A stretch of DNA of 6,808 nt from the NCBI GenBank assembly GCA_031272565.1, contig JAISTN010000187.1:1-6808 (forward strand). Direction: 5' to 3'. Numbering within the stretch: position 1 is the first letter of the stretch; each line of letters begins with the position of its first letter. The DNA is from Bifidobacteriaceae bacterium. GTDB lineage: Bacteria > Actinomycetota > Actinomycetes > Actinomycetales > WQXJ01. Below, one piece after another: positions 1 through 6,808 of this stretch. The position numbers were made by a program, and so were the translations under genes. The notes beneath the pieces are model-generated. The model was not told where the DNA came from and did not search any database. It saw only the letters and a program-made list of their open reading frames with translations.

Positions 1-279
1 CCGGCCAAGGGCTACGCCTCGCACGGCGAGGCTTGGTCGCTGGCGCTGGCCCTGCGCCTGGGATCATTTGAGTTGTTGCGCGATGACCTGCGGGGTGACC
101 CGATCTTGATCCTGGATGATGTCTTCGCCGAACTGGATTCTTCCCGCCGTGAAGCGCTGGCGGCCTGGGCCACGGGTGTGGAACAGGTTTTTGTGACGGC
201 GGCCGTGCCCGGTGACGTGCCGGCGGCATTGGCCGGAGTGGCCTACCTGGTGAGCGGGGGTGAACTAAGCCGTGTCTGA
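1..279 (+). CDS. recF: RecF, DNA replication/repair ATPase, C-terminal part (5' end outside window)
   Basis: RecF is a cytoplasmic SMC-like ABC ATPase that binds DNA at single-strand gaps and, with RecO and RecR, helps load RecA. Only the last 92 codons are present, open from base 1 to the TGA at 277-279. Two hallmarks of the C-terminal half are visible. The segment [10 protein letters not shown] followed by LALALRL (nt 13-60) is the signature-like stretch of actinobacterial Rec[14 protein letters not shown] (nt about 100-138) is the Walker B strand with its catalytic acidic pair and the D-loop. The protein ends shortly after a V-F-V-T-A strand, as RecF proteins do. The stop codon overlaps the start of the next gene by 8 bases, so the two are probably cotranscribed and translationally coupled. 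The Walker A motif and start lie upstream and cannot be checked. Confidence 0.95.
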   Translation, partial: PAKGYASHGEAWSLALALRLGSFELLRDDLRGDPILILDDVFAELDSSRREALAAWATGVEQVFVTAAVPGDVPAALAGVAYLVSGGELSRV

Positions 280-748
280 GGTGCCGGCGGAACAGGCCCG
301 GCGGGCGGAAACCTCCGCCCTGGACCGGGTGCTGAAGGGCGCCGCGCCGCGGCGCCGCGCGGGGCGGGGCCAGGCGGCGGAATGGTCCTCTGGCCGGGAC
401 CCGGCGCCGGTGGGCGACCTGGTGGAACAGTTCATCGCCCGGGAAGGTTGGGAGCGGGAAGTCTCGGTGGGGACCTTGGTGGCCCGCTGGGAAGAGATTG
501 CCGGGCGCGATGTGGCGGCTCACTGTGTGCCGGAATCGTTCCGGGAGGGGAAGTTGGTGGTGCGGGCCGAATCGGGGCCGTGGGCCTCAAATGTCAGGCT
601 GTTCTTGCCCCAGTTGGCGGCCCGGATCGCCGCCGTGGTGGGCCCAGGCATTGTGACGGAGATCACAGTCTTGGGGCCGGCCGGCCCGGCCTCGGGCAAG
701 GGCCGGTGGACGGTGCGGGCCGGCAAGCGGCCGGACCGGGAGCGGTAG
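272..748 (+). CDS. dciA: DciA-family (DUF721) replicative helicase loader/partner
   Basis: A 158-residue DUF721 protein. The family's DciA members bind the replicative helicase DnaB and help load it in the many bacteria that lack DnaC or DnaI; the role here is inferred from family and position (mycobacterial equivalent Rv0004). The N-terminal 45 residues are Arg/Ala-rich and look disordered. The DUF721 fold spans about 47-138 with its usual landmarks: R72-W73, G78, V81-A82-x-H84, P88-x-S-F90, a G-K-L-V-V-R strand (93-98) and W104-A105. A basic tail (R145 to R158) may contact DNA. The last family block usually has an aromatic before K-G; here it reads G-P-A-S-G-K-G, so that Trp seems to be missing. 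The start is GTG at 272, inside the end of recF, with G-rich GGGGGTGA (255-262) about 9 nt upstream as a plausible ribosome site. GTG at 281 is an alternative with no better site. Family assignment is firm; the exact start is less so. Confidence 0.9.
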   Translation: MSEVPAEQARRAETSALDRVLKGAAPRRRAGRGQAAEWSSGRDPAPVGDLVEQFIAREGWEREVSVGTLVARWEEIAGRDVAAHCVPESFREGKLVVRAESGPWASNVRLFLPQLAARIAAVVGPGIVTEITVLGPAGPASGKGRWTVRAGKRPDRER

Positions 749-799
749 CAGCTTGGCCACCTGGGCAATCGGGCCGGTGACTGACATGGCCCTTAGACG

Positions 800-812
800 G
801 GCCTGAGAGGCC
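800..812 (+). repeat. Short hairpin GGCCT-GAG-AGGCC downstream of dciA
   Basis: Perfect 5-bp inverted repeat with a 3-nt loop, about 52 nt after the dciA stop. No T-tract follows, so it is at best a weak U-less terminator or part of the larger repeat cluster. A second small inverted repeat follows at once: CCAG (814-817) with CTGG (823-826). The two share the theme AGACGGGCCTG (795-805) and AGACGGCCTG (816-825), an imperfect direct repeat at 21-bp spacing. In DNA this GC-rich such short stems arise easily by chance. Confidence 0.4.
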
Positions 813-836
813 ACCAGACGGCCTGGGGCGACATCG

Positions 837-874
837 GCGGCTTCTAGACGCCGAAGCCGCAGGGGCGCGTCTAG
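837..874 (+). repeat. Two overlapping inverted repeats; possible H-type pseudoknot
   Basis: GCGGCTTC (837-844) and GAAGCCGC (853-860) form a perfect 8-bp stem around the 8-nt loop TAGACGCC (845-852). The loop is itself complementary to the 3' flank: CTAGACGC (844-851) pairs perfectly with GCGTCTAG (867-874). The two pairings compete fully only at base 844. Stem 1 (837-844 with 853-860) plus stem 2 (about 846-851 with 867-872) would give a compact H-type pseudoknot in a + strand transcript, with a 6-nt 861-866 crossing loop. As double-stranded DNA, the same bases are two interlocked palindromes just upstream of the probable gyrB promoter and could be protein sites. The complementarity is directly visible; function is unknown. 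Confidence 0.55.
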
Positions 875-897
875 GCCCAATACGGCCCAAATGGCCC
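874..897 (+). repeat. Three GGCCC elements spaced about one helical turn apart
   Basis: GGCCCAA occurs at 874-880 and 884-890, followed by GGCCC at 893-897, giving start-to-start spacing of 10 and 9 bp. The array occupies the position where a -35 element and upstream contacts of the TAGAAT promoter would fall. The octamer ATGGCCCT at 891-898 also occurs at 786-793. Helically phased short direct repeats over a -35 region are a common layout for regulator binding, but GGCCC is frequent in DNA of this composition. Confidence 0.4.
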
Positions 898-907
898 TCC
901 AGGCGGG

Positions 908-913
908 TAGAAT
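908..913 (+). promoter_or_regulatory. Putative gyrB promoter -10 element (TAGAAT)
   Basis: TAGAAT in the context GGGTAGAATCGGTAC matches the TANNNT pattern of actinobacterial housekeeping sigma-factor -10 boxes. It is one of the few AT-containing patches in the gap. Transcription would start near 919-921, leaving a leader of about 100 nt before gyrB. At 16-18 bp upstream the sequence is GCCCAA-like and bears no resemblance to TTGACA. This is common in actinobacterial promoters but lowers certainty. Confidence 0.5.
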
Positions 914-1023
914 CGGTACTGCAATCCTCCCCGTCTTCACCGTAAGCCACTGAGAGCTGCGCGGCGCGGCCGGGCCCCTGACACAGCGAGCGCTCCTCTT
1001 GGGGTGCCAGAAAGTGTGGCGAT

Positions 1024-3057
1024 GTGAGTACCACTCCAGCGGATCCTCCTGCGCTGCCCACGGGCGAAGGCGTTGGCCAGGCACCTGCCGGACACTATGA
1101 CGCGAGCGACATCACCGTTCTTGAAGGCCTGGAGGCAGTCCGCAAACGGCCCGGTATGTACATCGGCTCCACCGGCGAACGCGGCCTGCACCACCTGGTC
1201 TACGAGGTGGTGGACAACTCGGTCGACGAGGCCTTGGCGGGGTTTGCCACCCGGATCGAGGCCACCATCCTGGACGACGGCGCCATGCGGGTGACCGACA
1301 ACGGCCGCGGCATCCCGGTGGAGGAACACCCCACCGAACACAAATCGGCCCTGGAACTAGTCCTGACCGTGCTGCACGCCGGCGGCAAATTTGGCGGCAG
1401 CGGCTACGCCGTCTCCGGCGGCCTGCACGGCGTGGGCGTGTCAGTGGTCAACGCCCTGTCCAGCCGGCTGGAAGCAGAGGTCTACCGCGACGGCTTCACC
1501 TGGAACATGTCGTTTGACCACGGCGACCCGGTGGGGGCCATGAAGCGAGGCGCGCCAACCGAACGCACCGGCACCACCATCACCTTCTGGCCCAACCCGG
1601 ACATCTTCGAAACCACCGACTTCGACTTCGAAACCCTGCGCCTGCGCTTCATGCAGATGGCCTTCCTCAACAAGGGCCTGACCATTTCGTTGACCGACCA
1701 GCGACCCAAACACGACACAGGCACCGAGCATTCACCGGTCGAAGAAGAGTCGGTCCGGTCCGTCACCTACCGGTTTGACCGCGGCCTGGTCGACTACGTG
1801 GAGCACTTCAACGCCGCCCGCAAGTCAGAACCCGTCCACCCGGAGGTGATCTACTTCGAGGCAGAAGCGCCGGACCGGACCATTTCCGCGGAAGTTGCCA
1901 TGCAGTGGACCACGGCCTACTCCGAAGCCGTCCACACCTTCGCCAACACCATCAATACCACCGAAGGCGGCACCCACGAAGAAGGCTTCCGGGCCGCCCT
2001 GACCGGTCTGATCAACCGCTACGCCCGCGACAAGGGACTGCTCAAGGAGAAGGACGAGAACCTGACCGGCGAGGACGTCCGCGAAGGGCTGACCGCCGTG
2101 GTGTCGGTCAAGCTGACCGAACCACAATTCGAGGGCCAAACCAAGACCAAACTGGGCAACACCGAAGCCAAGACCTTTGTCCTCAAGGTGGTCAACGACC
2201 GCCTGGGGGACTGGCTGGACGCCCACCCGGGGGAAGCCAAAGACATCATCCGCAAGGCGCAGCAGGCCTCCACCGCCCGGATCGCGGCTCGCAAAGCCAG
2301 GGAAGCAACCCGGCGCAAAGGCCTGCTCGAATCCGGCGGCATGCCAGGCAAACTGAAGGACTGTTCGTCCCGGGACCCTGTCGTCTCCGAGATCTTCATC
2401 GTTGAGGGCGATTCGGCTGGCGGCAGCGCCATCCGGGGCCGTAACCCGGAAACCCAGGCCATATTGCCCCTGCGTGGCAAGATCCTGAACGTCGAAAAGG
2501 CCCGCCTTGACCGGGCCCTGTCCAACGCCGAGATTCAGGCACTGATCACGGCCTTTGGCACCGGGATTGGCGAGGACTTCGACCTGACCAAGCTGCGGTA
2601 CCACAAGATCGTGCTGATGGCGGACGCGGATGTAGACGGCAAACACATCCAGACGTTGCTGTTGACGCTGCTGTTCCGCTACATGCCGGTATTGATCAAA
2701 GCCGGCCATGTCTTCCTGGCCCAACCGCCGTTGTACCGCCTGAAGTGGACCAACGCGGAACACCAATTCGCCTATTCGGACCGGGAACGTGACCAGATGC
2801 TGGCGGCCGGCAACACCGGCGGCAAGCGCATCCCAAAGGAAAACGGCATCCAGCGCTACAAGGGCCTGGGTGAGATGAACTACCAGGAACTGTGGGAAAC
2901 CACCATGGACCCGGAGCAGCGCACGTTGCTGCAGGTCACCATGGAAGACGCCGCCGCCGTCGATGAGACCTTCTCCATCCTGATGGGCGAAGATGTCGAA
3001 TCCCGCAAGGCCTTCATCCAACGCAACGCCCACGATGTCCGCTTCTTGGACATCTGA
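1024..3057 (+). CDS. gyrB: DNA gyrase subunit B (ATPase/TOPRIM subunit)
   Basis: GyrB hydrolyses ATP to drive strand passage in the cytoplasmic A2B2 gyrase, which adds negative supercoils ahead of and behind replication forks. The 677-residue length is normal for an actinobacterial GyrB without insertions. Visible domains in order are as follows. The GHKL ATPase has E61 (general base) and N65 in E-V-V-D-N, D92 in T-D-N-G-R-G-I-P, and a Gly-rich lid (120-141). The transducer has the catalytic loop Q-T-K (372-374). The TOPRIM domain has E461 in E-G-D-S-A-G-G-S and the metal-binding D534-A-D536-V-D538. The tail motif [10 protein letters not shown] follows near 614-623. R155 matches the aminocoumarin-contacting Arg136 of E. 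coli GyrB. The GTG at 1024 is the only start codon between the in-frame stop at 979-981 and the conserved G-M-Y-I-G motif, so the start is well fixed although the ribosome site is weak. It is followed after 48 bp by gyrA. Confidence 0.98.
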   Translation: MSTTPADPPALPTGEGVGQAPAGHYDASDITVLEGLEAVRKRPGMYIGSTGERGLHHLVYEVVDNSVDEALAGFATRIEATILDDGAMRVTDNGRGIPVEEHPTEHKSALELVLTVLHAGGKFGGSGYAVSGGLHGVGVSVVNALSSRLEAEVYRDGFTWNMSFDHGDPVGAMKRGAPTERTGTTITFWPNPDIFETTDFDFETLRLRFMQMAFLNKGLTISLTDQRPKHDTGTEHSPVEEESVRSVTYRFDRGLVDYVEHFNAARKSEPVHPEVIYFEAEAPDRTISAEVAMQWTTAYSEAVHTFANTINTTEGGTHEEGFRAALTGLINRYARDKGLLKEKDENLTGEDVREGLTAVVSVKLTEPQFEGQTKTKLGNTEAKTFVLKVVNDRLGDWLDAHPGEAKDIIRKAQQASTARIAARKAREATRRKGLLESGGMPGKLKDCSSRDPVVSEIFIVEGDSAGGSAIRGRNPETQAILPLRGKILNVEKARLDRALSNAEIQALITAFGTGIGEDFDLTKLRYHKIVLMADADVDGKHIQTLLLTLLFRYMPVLIKAGHVFLAQPPLYRLKWTNAEHQFAYSDRERDQMLAAGNTGGKRIPKENGIQRYKGLGEMNYQELWETTMDPEQRTLLQVTMEDAAAVDETFSILMGEDVESRKAFIQRNAHDVRFLDI

Positions 3058-3067
3058 GCAGCCAGCC

Positions 3068-3109
3068 ATGACACCCAGCGGTACGGAAAGAAGCGAGACC
3101 CGCCAGTGA
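3068..3109 (+). other. Possible 13-codon leader ORF overlapping the gyrA start
   Basis: In the gyrB-gyrA gap an ATG at 3068 opens a 13-codon frame whose TGA (3107-3109) overlaps the gyrA GTG (3106-3108) as GTGA. This is the geometry of translational coupling. The peptide ([13 protein letters not shown]) resembles nothing I know and has only a faint purine patch upstream. Such short frames occur by chance, so this is offered as a possibility only. Confidence 0.2.
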
Positions 3110-5700
3110 GCGATGTGACCACGCCGGACGGCGTGACTCAAACCCCCGATCGGATCGAACCGGTTGACCTGCAAACCGAAATGCGGCGCAGCTACCTCGA
3201 CTACGCCATGAGCGTGATTGTTGGCCGGGCGCTGCCGGACATCCGCGACGGCCTGAAGCCCGTCCACCGGCGCGTCATCTACGCCATGTATGACGGCGGC
3301 TACCGGCCTGACCGGGCCTTCTCCAAGTGCACCCGCGTGGTGGGCGAGGTCATGGGCCAGTATCACCCCCACGGCGACACCGCCATCTACGACACCATGG
3401 TCCGGCTGGCCCAGGACTGGTCGCTGCGCTACCCGCTGATCGACGGCCAAGGCAACTTCGGTTCGCCGGGCGACGACGGCGCGGCTGCCCCCCGGTACAC
3501 CGAATGCCGGATGGCGCCCCTGGCCCTGGAGATGGTGCGCGACATCGAACGCGACACGGTTGACTTCGAAGACAACTACGACGGGCGGACCAAGGAACCG
3601 ACCGTCCTGCCGTCCCGTTTCCCCAACCTGTTGGTGAACGGCTCAGCCGGTATCGCCGTCGGCATGGCCACCAACATTCCGCCCCACAACCTGCGCGAAG
3701 TGGCGGCCGGCATCCAGTGGCACCTGGAGCACCCGGAGGCCAGCCACGCCGAACTGCTCGAAGCCCTGATCGAACGGATCCCTGGGCCGGACTTCCCCAC
3801 CGGGGCGTTGATCCTGGGCACCAAGGGCGTCAAAGAGGCCTACCGCACCGGCCGCGGGTCGATTGTGATGCGGGCGGTGGTCGAGGTCGAAGAAGTGGAC
3901 GGCCGCAACGCCCTAGTGGTGACCGAACTGCCCTACCAGGTCAACCCGGACCGGTTGGCCGTGCGGATCGGCGAACTGGTCAAGGACGGCCGGGTCCAAG
4001 GCATTGCCGACCTGCGGGACGAATCATCCGGGCGGACCGGGCAGCGGTTGGTCATTCTGCTGAAGAAAGACGCCGTGCCCAAGGTGGTGCTGAACAACCT
4101 CTACAAGCACACCCAGTTGCAAGAGACCTTCGGCGCCAACATGCTGGCCTTGGTGGACGGGGTGCCGCGAGCACGGACTCTGGATTCGTTTGTGCGCCAC
4201 TGGACTACGCACCAACTCGAAGTAGTGGTGCGGCGCACCCAGTACATGCTGCGGGAAGCCGAAGCCCGGGCCCACATTCTGCGTGGCTACCTCAAGGCGC
4301 TGGACCTGTTGGATGAGGTGATCGCCCTGATCAGGGCCTCCGCCAACGTCGATGCCGCCCGCCAAGGGCTGATCGAACTGTTGGAGGTCGACGAGGTCCA
4401 GGCCAACGCCATCCTGGAAATGCAGTTGCGCCGCCTGGCCGCCCTGGAACGCCAGCGGATCATCGACGAACACGACGCCATCGAAGCCCGCATCGCCGAC
4501 TACAACGGCATCCTGGCCAACCCTGGCCGGCAGCGGACCATCGTGGCCGAGGAACTGGCGGAGATCGTCACCAAATATGGTGACGACCGCCGGACCCGGA
4601 TTCTGCCATATGAGGGCGAAGTCACCGATGAGGATCTGATTCCGGAAGAAGACGTGGTGGTGACCATCACCCGAGGCGGCTACGCCAAACGGACCCGGGT
4701 TGACCTCTACCGGTCGCAACGCCGCGGCGGGAAAGGCGTCAAGGGGGCGCAGCTACGCGATGACGACCTGGTGGAACACTTCTTTGTCACCACCACCCAC
4801 CACTGGCTGCTGTTCTTCACCAACTACGGCCGGGTCTACCGGACCAAGGGTTACGACCTGCCGGAAGGCGGCCGCGACGCCAAGGGCCAGCACGTCGCCA
4901 ACATGCTGGCCTTCCAGCCTGGCGAGCGAATTGCCCAGGTGCTGGCCATCAAAGACTACGAACAGGCCGGCTACCTGGTTTTGGCGACCCGGCGGGGCCT
5001 GGTCAAGAAGACCCGGCTGCGGGACTACGACTCACCGCGCTCGGGTGGCATTATCGCCATCAACCTGCGGGAAGACGCCGAGGGTGTCTCCGACGAGGTG
5101 GTGGCCGCCCGGTTGGTGGACGCCTCGATGGACCTGATGCTGGTGTCCCGCAAAGGCATGTCGGTCCGTTTCACTGCCTGGGATGAGGCCCTGCGGCCGA
5201 TGGGCCGGGCGACATCGGGCGTCACCGGTATGCGCTTCCGGGACGATGACGAACTGCTGGCCATGGACGTGGTGCGGGAAGACGCCGATGTCTTCGTGGT
5301 AACGGAAGGCGGTTTCGCCAAACGGACACCGGTCAGCGCCTACCGGGTCCAAGGCCGAGGCGGCCTGGGCATCAAGGTGGCCAAACTGGCGGCCGAGAGG
5401 GGCGACCTGGTCGGGGCTTTGATCACCGACACCGATGACGAGGTGATGGTAATCATGCAAGGCGGCAAGGTGGTCCGCTCCAGGGTGGACGAGGTCCCGG
5501 CCAAGGGCCGCGACACTATGGGTGTGGTATTTGCCAAACCAGATCCGGGGGACCGCATCATCGCGGTGGCCCGCAACACCGAAACGGCCGAAGGCGACAC
5601 CGACCAGGAATCCAACGCCGGAGAATTAGAAGCTGAGCCGGTGTCGGGTAGCGTTGGGGACGTCCCAGCCTCCACGGACGATGCAGAGGATGTCGCATGA
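3106..5700 (+). CDS. gyrA: DNA gyrase subunit A (DNA cleavage/wrapping subunit)
   Basis: GyrA forms the DNA gate that cuts and rejoins the gate segment, and it wraps DNA to give gyrase its supercoiling direction. It is 864 residues and intact. The winged-helix breakage-reunion domain starts near residue 30 and contains the quinolone region: T92 and D96 (E. coli 83 and 87) in [10 protein letters not shown]. The catalytic R130-Y131 follows in A-P-R-Y-T-E. The tower and the coiled-coil arm with dimer gate occupy roughly 150-500. The C-terminal beta-pinwheel (about 515-825) begins with a perfect GyrA box, Q-R-R-G-G-K-G (538-544), which separates GyrA from ParC. A looser Q-G-R-G-G-L-G repeat lies at 749-755. 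The last 39 residues (826-864) carry 13 Asp/Glu and no Lys/Arg, an acidic tail of the kind that tunes supercoiling in other gyrases. The start is GTG at 3106 with purine-rich GGAAAGAAGCGAG (3085-3097) upstream. The stop overlaps the next gene. Confidence 0.98.
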   Translation: MSDVTTPDGVTQTPDRIEPVDLQTEMRRSYLDYAMSVIVGRALPDIRDGLKPVHRRVIYAMYDGGYRPDRAFSKCTRVVGEVMGQYHPHGDTAIYDTMVRLAQDWSLRYPLIDGQGNFGSPGDDGAAAPRYTECRMAPLALEMVRDIERDTVDFEDNYDGRTKEPTVLPSRFPNLLVNGSAGIAVGMATNIPPHNLREVAAGIQWHLEHPEASHAELLEALIERIPGPDFPTGALILGTKGVKEAYRTGRGSIVMRAVVEVEEVDGRNALVVTELPYQVNPDRLAVRIGELVKDGRVQGIADLRDESSGRTGQRLVILLKKDAVPKVVLNNLYKHTQLQETFGANMLALVDGVPRARTLDSFVRHWTTHQLEVVVRRTQYMLREAEARAHILRGYLKALDLLDEVIALIRASANVDAARQGLIELLEVDEVQANAILEMQLRRLAALERQRIIDEHDAIEARIADYNGILANPGRQRTIVAEELAEIVTKYGDDRRTRILPYEGEVTDEDLIPEEDVVVTITRGGYAKRTRVDLYRSQRRGGKGVKGAQLRDDDLVEHFFVTTTHHWLLFFTNYGRVYRTKGYDLPEGGRDAKGQHVANMLAFQPGERIAQVLAIKDYEQAGYLVLATRRGLVKKTRLRDYDSPRSGGIIAINLREDAEGVSDEVVAARLVDASMDLMLVSRKGMSVRFTAWDEALRPMGRATSGVTGMRFRDDDELLAMDVVREDADVFVVTEGGFAKRTPVSAYRVQGRGGLGIKVAKLAAERGDLVGALITDTDDEVMVIMQGGKVVRSRVDEVPAKGRDTMGVVFAKPDPGDRIIAVARNTETAEGDTDQESNAGELEAEPVSGSVGDVPASTDDAEDVA
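4717..4737 (+). other. GyrA-box coding segment (Q-R-R-G-G-K-G)
   Basis: Seven codons of gyrA encode the canonical GyrA box, residues 538-544, in the first blade of the C-terminal pinwheel. In E. coli this motif is needed for DNA wrapping and hence negative supercoiling. An intact box supports calling this subunit GyrA rather than topoisomerase IV ParC. Confidence 0.93.
5685..5690 (+). promoter_or_regulatory. Ribosome binding site of the DUF3566 gene (AGAGGA)
   Basis: AGAGGA lies inside the last codons of gyrA, 6 nt before the ATG at 5697. It is the best Shine-Dalgarno match seen before any gene in the window. It decides the start of the downstream gene and supports translation coupled to gyrA termination at ATGA. 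Confidence 0.7.
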
Positions 5701-6808
5701 GCACCGACGCGCAACCAGGCGCCAAGAAGGGCGCCAAGTCCAGCGCGAAGAAAGCGCCGCGTGACAGCGGCCAACAGGGCGAGCCGGAAAGCCCGGCCCG
5801 GGCGGCCGGCACCCGCCGCGGGCGTTCCATCACCGTGCAGCAGCGCAAGCCCAGCGGCGACCGTCGCTCTGGCACCCGGGCCGGACAGGCGGTGGAGCCG
5901 CCACCCACCATCCGGCCCAAGGTGGTGCCGCAGCGGGCCGCGGCCGCCAAGCCGATCAAGACAGTTGGCCCCGGCGCGGCCGTCGCCGTGGGCGGACCAG
6001 CAGCGGATGAGGCTCCGGCGGTTGCCGGGGCCACCGAAGTAGCCGCCGGGGCGGCAGCCGCTTCCGCCGCCGGTGAGGCTCCGGCCGCTCCGGTGGCCGA
6101 GGTCCAGGTGACCGGCACCACCGCCAGCGGCAAGCCCAAGCGGTCATTCCGCACGGCCAAACAGACCACCACCGTCACTACCGTTGACTCGCTCGATGAC
6201 GAAGGCCGGGTGGCCTCGCCGGCCGAAGCCGCGCCCTCTTACGCTCCCAGCGCGGCACCGCAGATGCCGCCCAGTCCAGCGCCGGCCGTGATAGTGCCCC
6301 CCCGGTCAACCCGGGCCCACGTCACCACCGCGGCCGATGTCCAAGCGGCGGCGGAAGCCGCCCAAGCCGCCCACGTGGCGCAGCAAGCTAAGGAAGCGGC
6401 CGCGGCGGCCGCCGCCGAAGCCGCCGCCACCGCCGCCACGGCCGCCGCCACGGTGGCGGCCGAAACCGCCGTCGCCACTACCACTGCCGCCGCCGCCACG
6501 GCTTCCCTGGGCGGCGTCAGGGCCACCGGCAAGGCCAAGTCGAGTGGCCCCCGGGGTGCCCGCAAGATCAAACTGCACCTGAGCTACATCTCGCCGCTGT
6601 CGGTCATGAAGATGTCGTTCCTGCTGTCGATCTGCATCGGCATTGGCCTGGTGGTCATGGTCTATGTCCTGTGGAACGCCCTCGACGCCAGGGAAGTGTT
6701 CGTCAAGATTGACGACATGATCACCCAGGTAGTTGGTGATTCCAGGCCCAAACAGCTCGATATCCTGGCCCAGTTGGAACGCGGCCGGATCATGTCCGGC
6801 GCCACCAT
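5697..6808 (+). CDS. DUF3566 membrane protein with long Ala-rich N-terminus (3' end outside window)
   Basis: The frame opens at an ATG overlapping the gyrA stop (ATGA) and stays open to the window end, giving 370 complete codons. About 290 residues of low-complexity sequence come first: a Lys-rich start (residues 10-19), a Pro/Arg stretch (about 40-90), Ala/Pro-rich segments, and an almost pure Ala/Thr/Glu/Gln helix-like region (213-270). The recognisable DUF3566 domain begins near 290 with [11 protein letters not shown], then S-V-M-K and a hydrophobic helix (about 307-327, S-F-L-L-S-I ... Y-V-L-W). A soluble D-x-x-x-V-F-x-K-I loop follows. The family normally has a second membrane helix after this loop, which would lie beyond the window. 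No signal peptide precedes the disordered region, so the N-terminus is most likely cytoplasmic. The family sits just downstream of gyrA in many actinobacteria (Rv0007 in M. tuberculosis), and its function is unknown to me. Codon use matches the neighbours, apart from the GCC/GCG-rich tract. Confidence 0.85.
   Translation, partial: MSTDAQPGAKKGAKSSAKKAPRDSGQQGEPESPARAAGTRRGRSITVQQRKPSGDRRSGTRAGQAVEPPPTIRPKVVPQRAAAAKPIKTVGPGAAVAVGGPAADEAPAVAGATEVAAGAAAASAAGEAPAAPVAEVQVTGTTASGKPKRSFRTAKQTTTVTTVDSLDDEGRVASPAEAAPSYAPSAAPQMPPSPAPAVIVPPRSTRAHVTTAADVQAAAEAAQAAHVAQQAKEAAAAAAAEAAATAATAAATVAAETAVATTTAAAATASLGGVRATGKAKSSGPRGARKIKLHLSYISPLSVMKMSFLLSICIGIGLVVMVYVLWNALDAREVFVKIDDMITQVVGDSRPKQLDILAQLERGRIMSGAT
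6008..6085 (+). repeat. Direct repeat TGAGGCTCCGGC within the DUF3566 gene
   Basis: The 12-mer TGAGGCTCCGGC occurs at 6008-6019 and 6074-6085, exactly 66 nt (22 codons) apart and in the same frame. Each copy encodes E-A-P-A within similar Ala/Pro surroundings (A-D-E-A-P-A and A-G-E-A-P-A). This suggests an old internal duplication in the low-complexity N-terminus, or convergent composition. Confidence 0.6.
6342..6503 (+). repeat. GCC/GCG simple-sequence tract encoding the Ala-rich segment
   Basis: Alanine codons (GCC, GCG) dominate this stretch, including seven in a row at 6396-6416. Within it lies a 14-bp perfect palindrome, GCGGCGGCCGCCGC (6402-6415), and the 8-mer GCGGCCGC (6396-6403). 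The protein reads as short Ala runs broken by Glu, Gln, Thr, Val and Lys, compatible with a long helix. Triplet tracts of this kind can change length by slippage while keeping the frame. Confidence 0.75.

Larger units (their letters stand above)
749..1023 (+). promoter_or_regulatory. dciA-gyrB intergenic region with gyrB promoter and leader
   Basis: This 275-bp gap has no convincing gene in any frame. It holds four things. There is a repeat-rich segment (about 786-900) with several inverted repeats. A -10-like TAGAAT lies at 908-913. A leader of roughly 100 nt reaches gyrB, with GC-rich self-complementary stretches around 960-1004, where GGGCCCC (972-978) can partly pair with GGGGTGCC (1001-1008). 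The fourth is a weak purine patch, AGAAAG (1009-1014), before the GTG at 1024. I saw no T-run after any hairpin, so a classical intrinsic terminator for recF-dciA is not evident, and no DnaA-box-like TTNTCCACA. A separate gyrB promoter here is expected, because gyrase genes are commonly controlled by supercoiling, but the sequence alone does not prove such control. Confidence 0.6.

Noticed and set aside
800..812. Intrinsic terminator for recF-dciA
   Set aside because: The hairpin is only 5 bp and no T-tract follows; kept only as a short repeat.
749..1023. Origin of replication or DnaA-box cluster near recF-gyrB
   Set aside because: No TTNTCCACA-like boxes or AT-rich unwinding stretch were found; actinobacterial oriC normally lies beside dnaA, outside this window.
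587..1084. Open frames on the - strand spanning the dciA-gyrB gap
   Set aside because: Their translations are Arg/Pro/Ala-rich with no domain resemblance. They overlap the end of dciA and the start of gyrB, and the gap is better explained as a promoter and repeat region.
1825..3450. A 541-codon open frame on the - strand opposite gyrB and the gyrA start
   Set aside because: It lies antisense to unmistakable gyrB/gyrA coding sequence. Long antisense frames are expected in GC-rich genes with G/C third positions, and its translation shows no recognisable motif.
4024..4719. A 231-codon open frame on the - strand opposite gyrA
   Set aside because: Antisense shadow of gyrA coding sequence, with no family motif and no ribosome site I could support.
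5558..6571. Several - and + frames across the DUF3566 gene, rich in Ala, Pro or Gly
   Set aside because: They are alternative readings of the GCC/GCG-rich tract. The +3 frame from 5697 has a proper start, a Shine-Dalgarno and the conserved DUF3566 domain.
1..6808. CRISPR array, tRNA/rRNA genes, insertion sequences or prophage
   Set aside because: No regular repeat-spacer pattern, RNA gene fold, transposase or terminal inverted repeats seen; coding is continuous core-gene sequence of uniform composition.

Overview
The window is the conserved replication and topology locus of a high-GC Gram-positive bacterium (Actinomycetota), with every gene on the + strand in the order recF (3' end) - dciA/DUF721 - gyrB - gyrA - DUF3566 membrane protein (5' part). 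The same order is found next to the chromosomal origin in actinobacteria, for example Rv0003-Rv0007 of Mycobacterium tuberculosis. That synteny, strong G/C preference at third codon positions, GTG starts on three of four genes, and the actinobacterial families DUF721 (DciA type) and DUF3566 all support this placement. I cannot name a genus. The GyrA wording around the catalytic tyrosine (A-P-R-Y-T-E-C-R-M) feels closer to Micrococcales/Actinomycetales-like proteins than to mycobacteria or Streptomyces, but this is an impression from memory.

Layout. Positions 1-279 hold the last 92 codons of recF. From 272, overlapping the recF stop, runs a 158-residue DciA-family protein, the likely loader or partner of the replicative helicase. 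A 275-bp gap (749-1023) follows. It is the only sizeable non-coding stretch and contains a dense cluster of inverted and direct repeats, a good -10-like hexamer (TAGAAT, 908-913) and the gyrB leader. gyrB (1024-3057) and gyrA (3106-5700) are intact and separated by 48 bp. The ATG of a DUF3566 protein overlaps the gyrA stop as ATGA (5697-5700), and its frame stays open to the window end. It has about 290 residues of low-complexity Lys/Pro/Ala-rich sequence before one visible membrane helix.

Function. RecF (gap repair), DciA (helicase loading), and GyrB plus GyrA (the A2B2 gyrase that adds negative supercoils) all serve replication fork start-up and progress. The DUF3566 protein has no established function but appears translationally coupled to gyrA. 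Likely transcription is one unit ending with dciA, then gyrB-gyrA-DUF3566 from a promoter in the 749-1023 gap.

I see no previously undescribed system here: the genes are ordinary core genes. The most unusual local signals are in the dciA-gyrB gap, where two overlapping inverted repeats could form an H-type pseudoknot and GGCCC elements recur about once per helical turn just upstream of the -10. The other is the long alanine-rich, repeat-bearing N-terminus of the DUF3566 protein.
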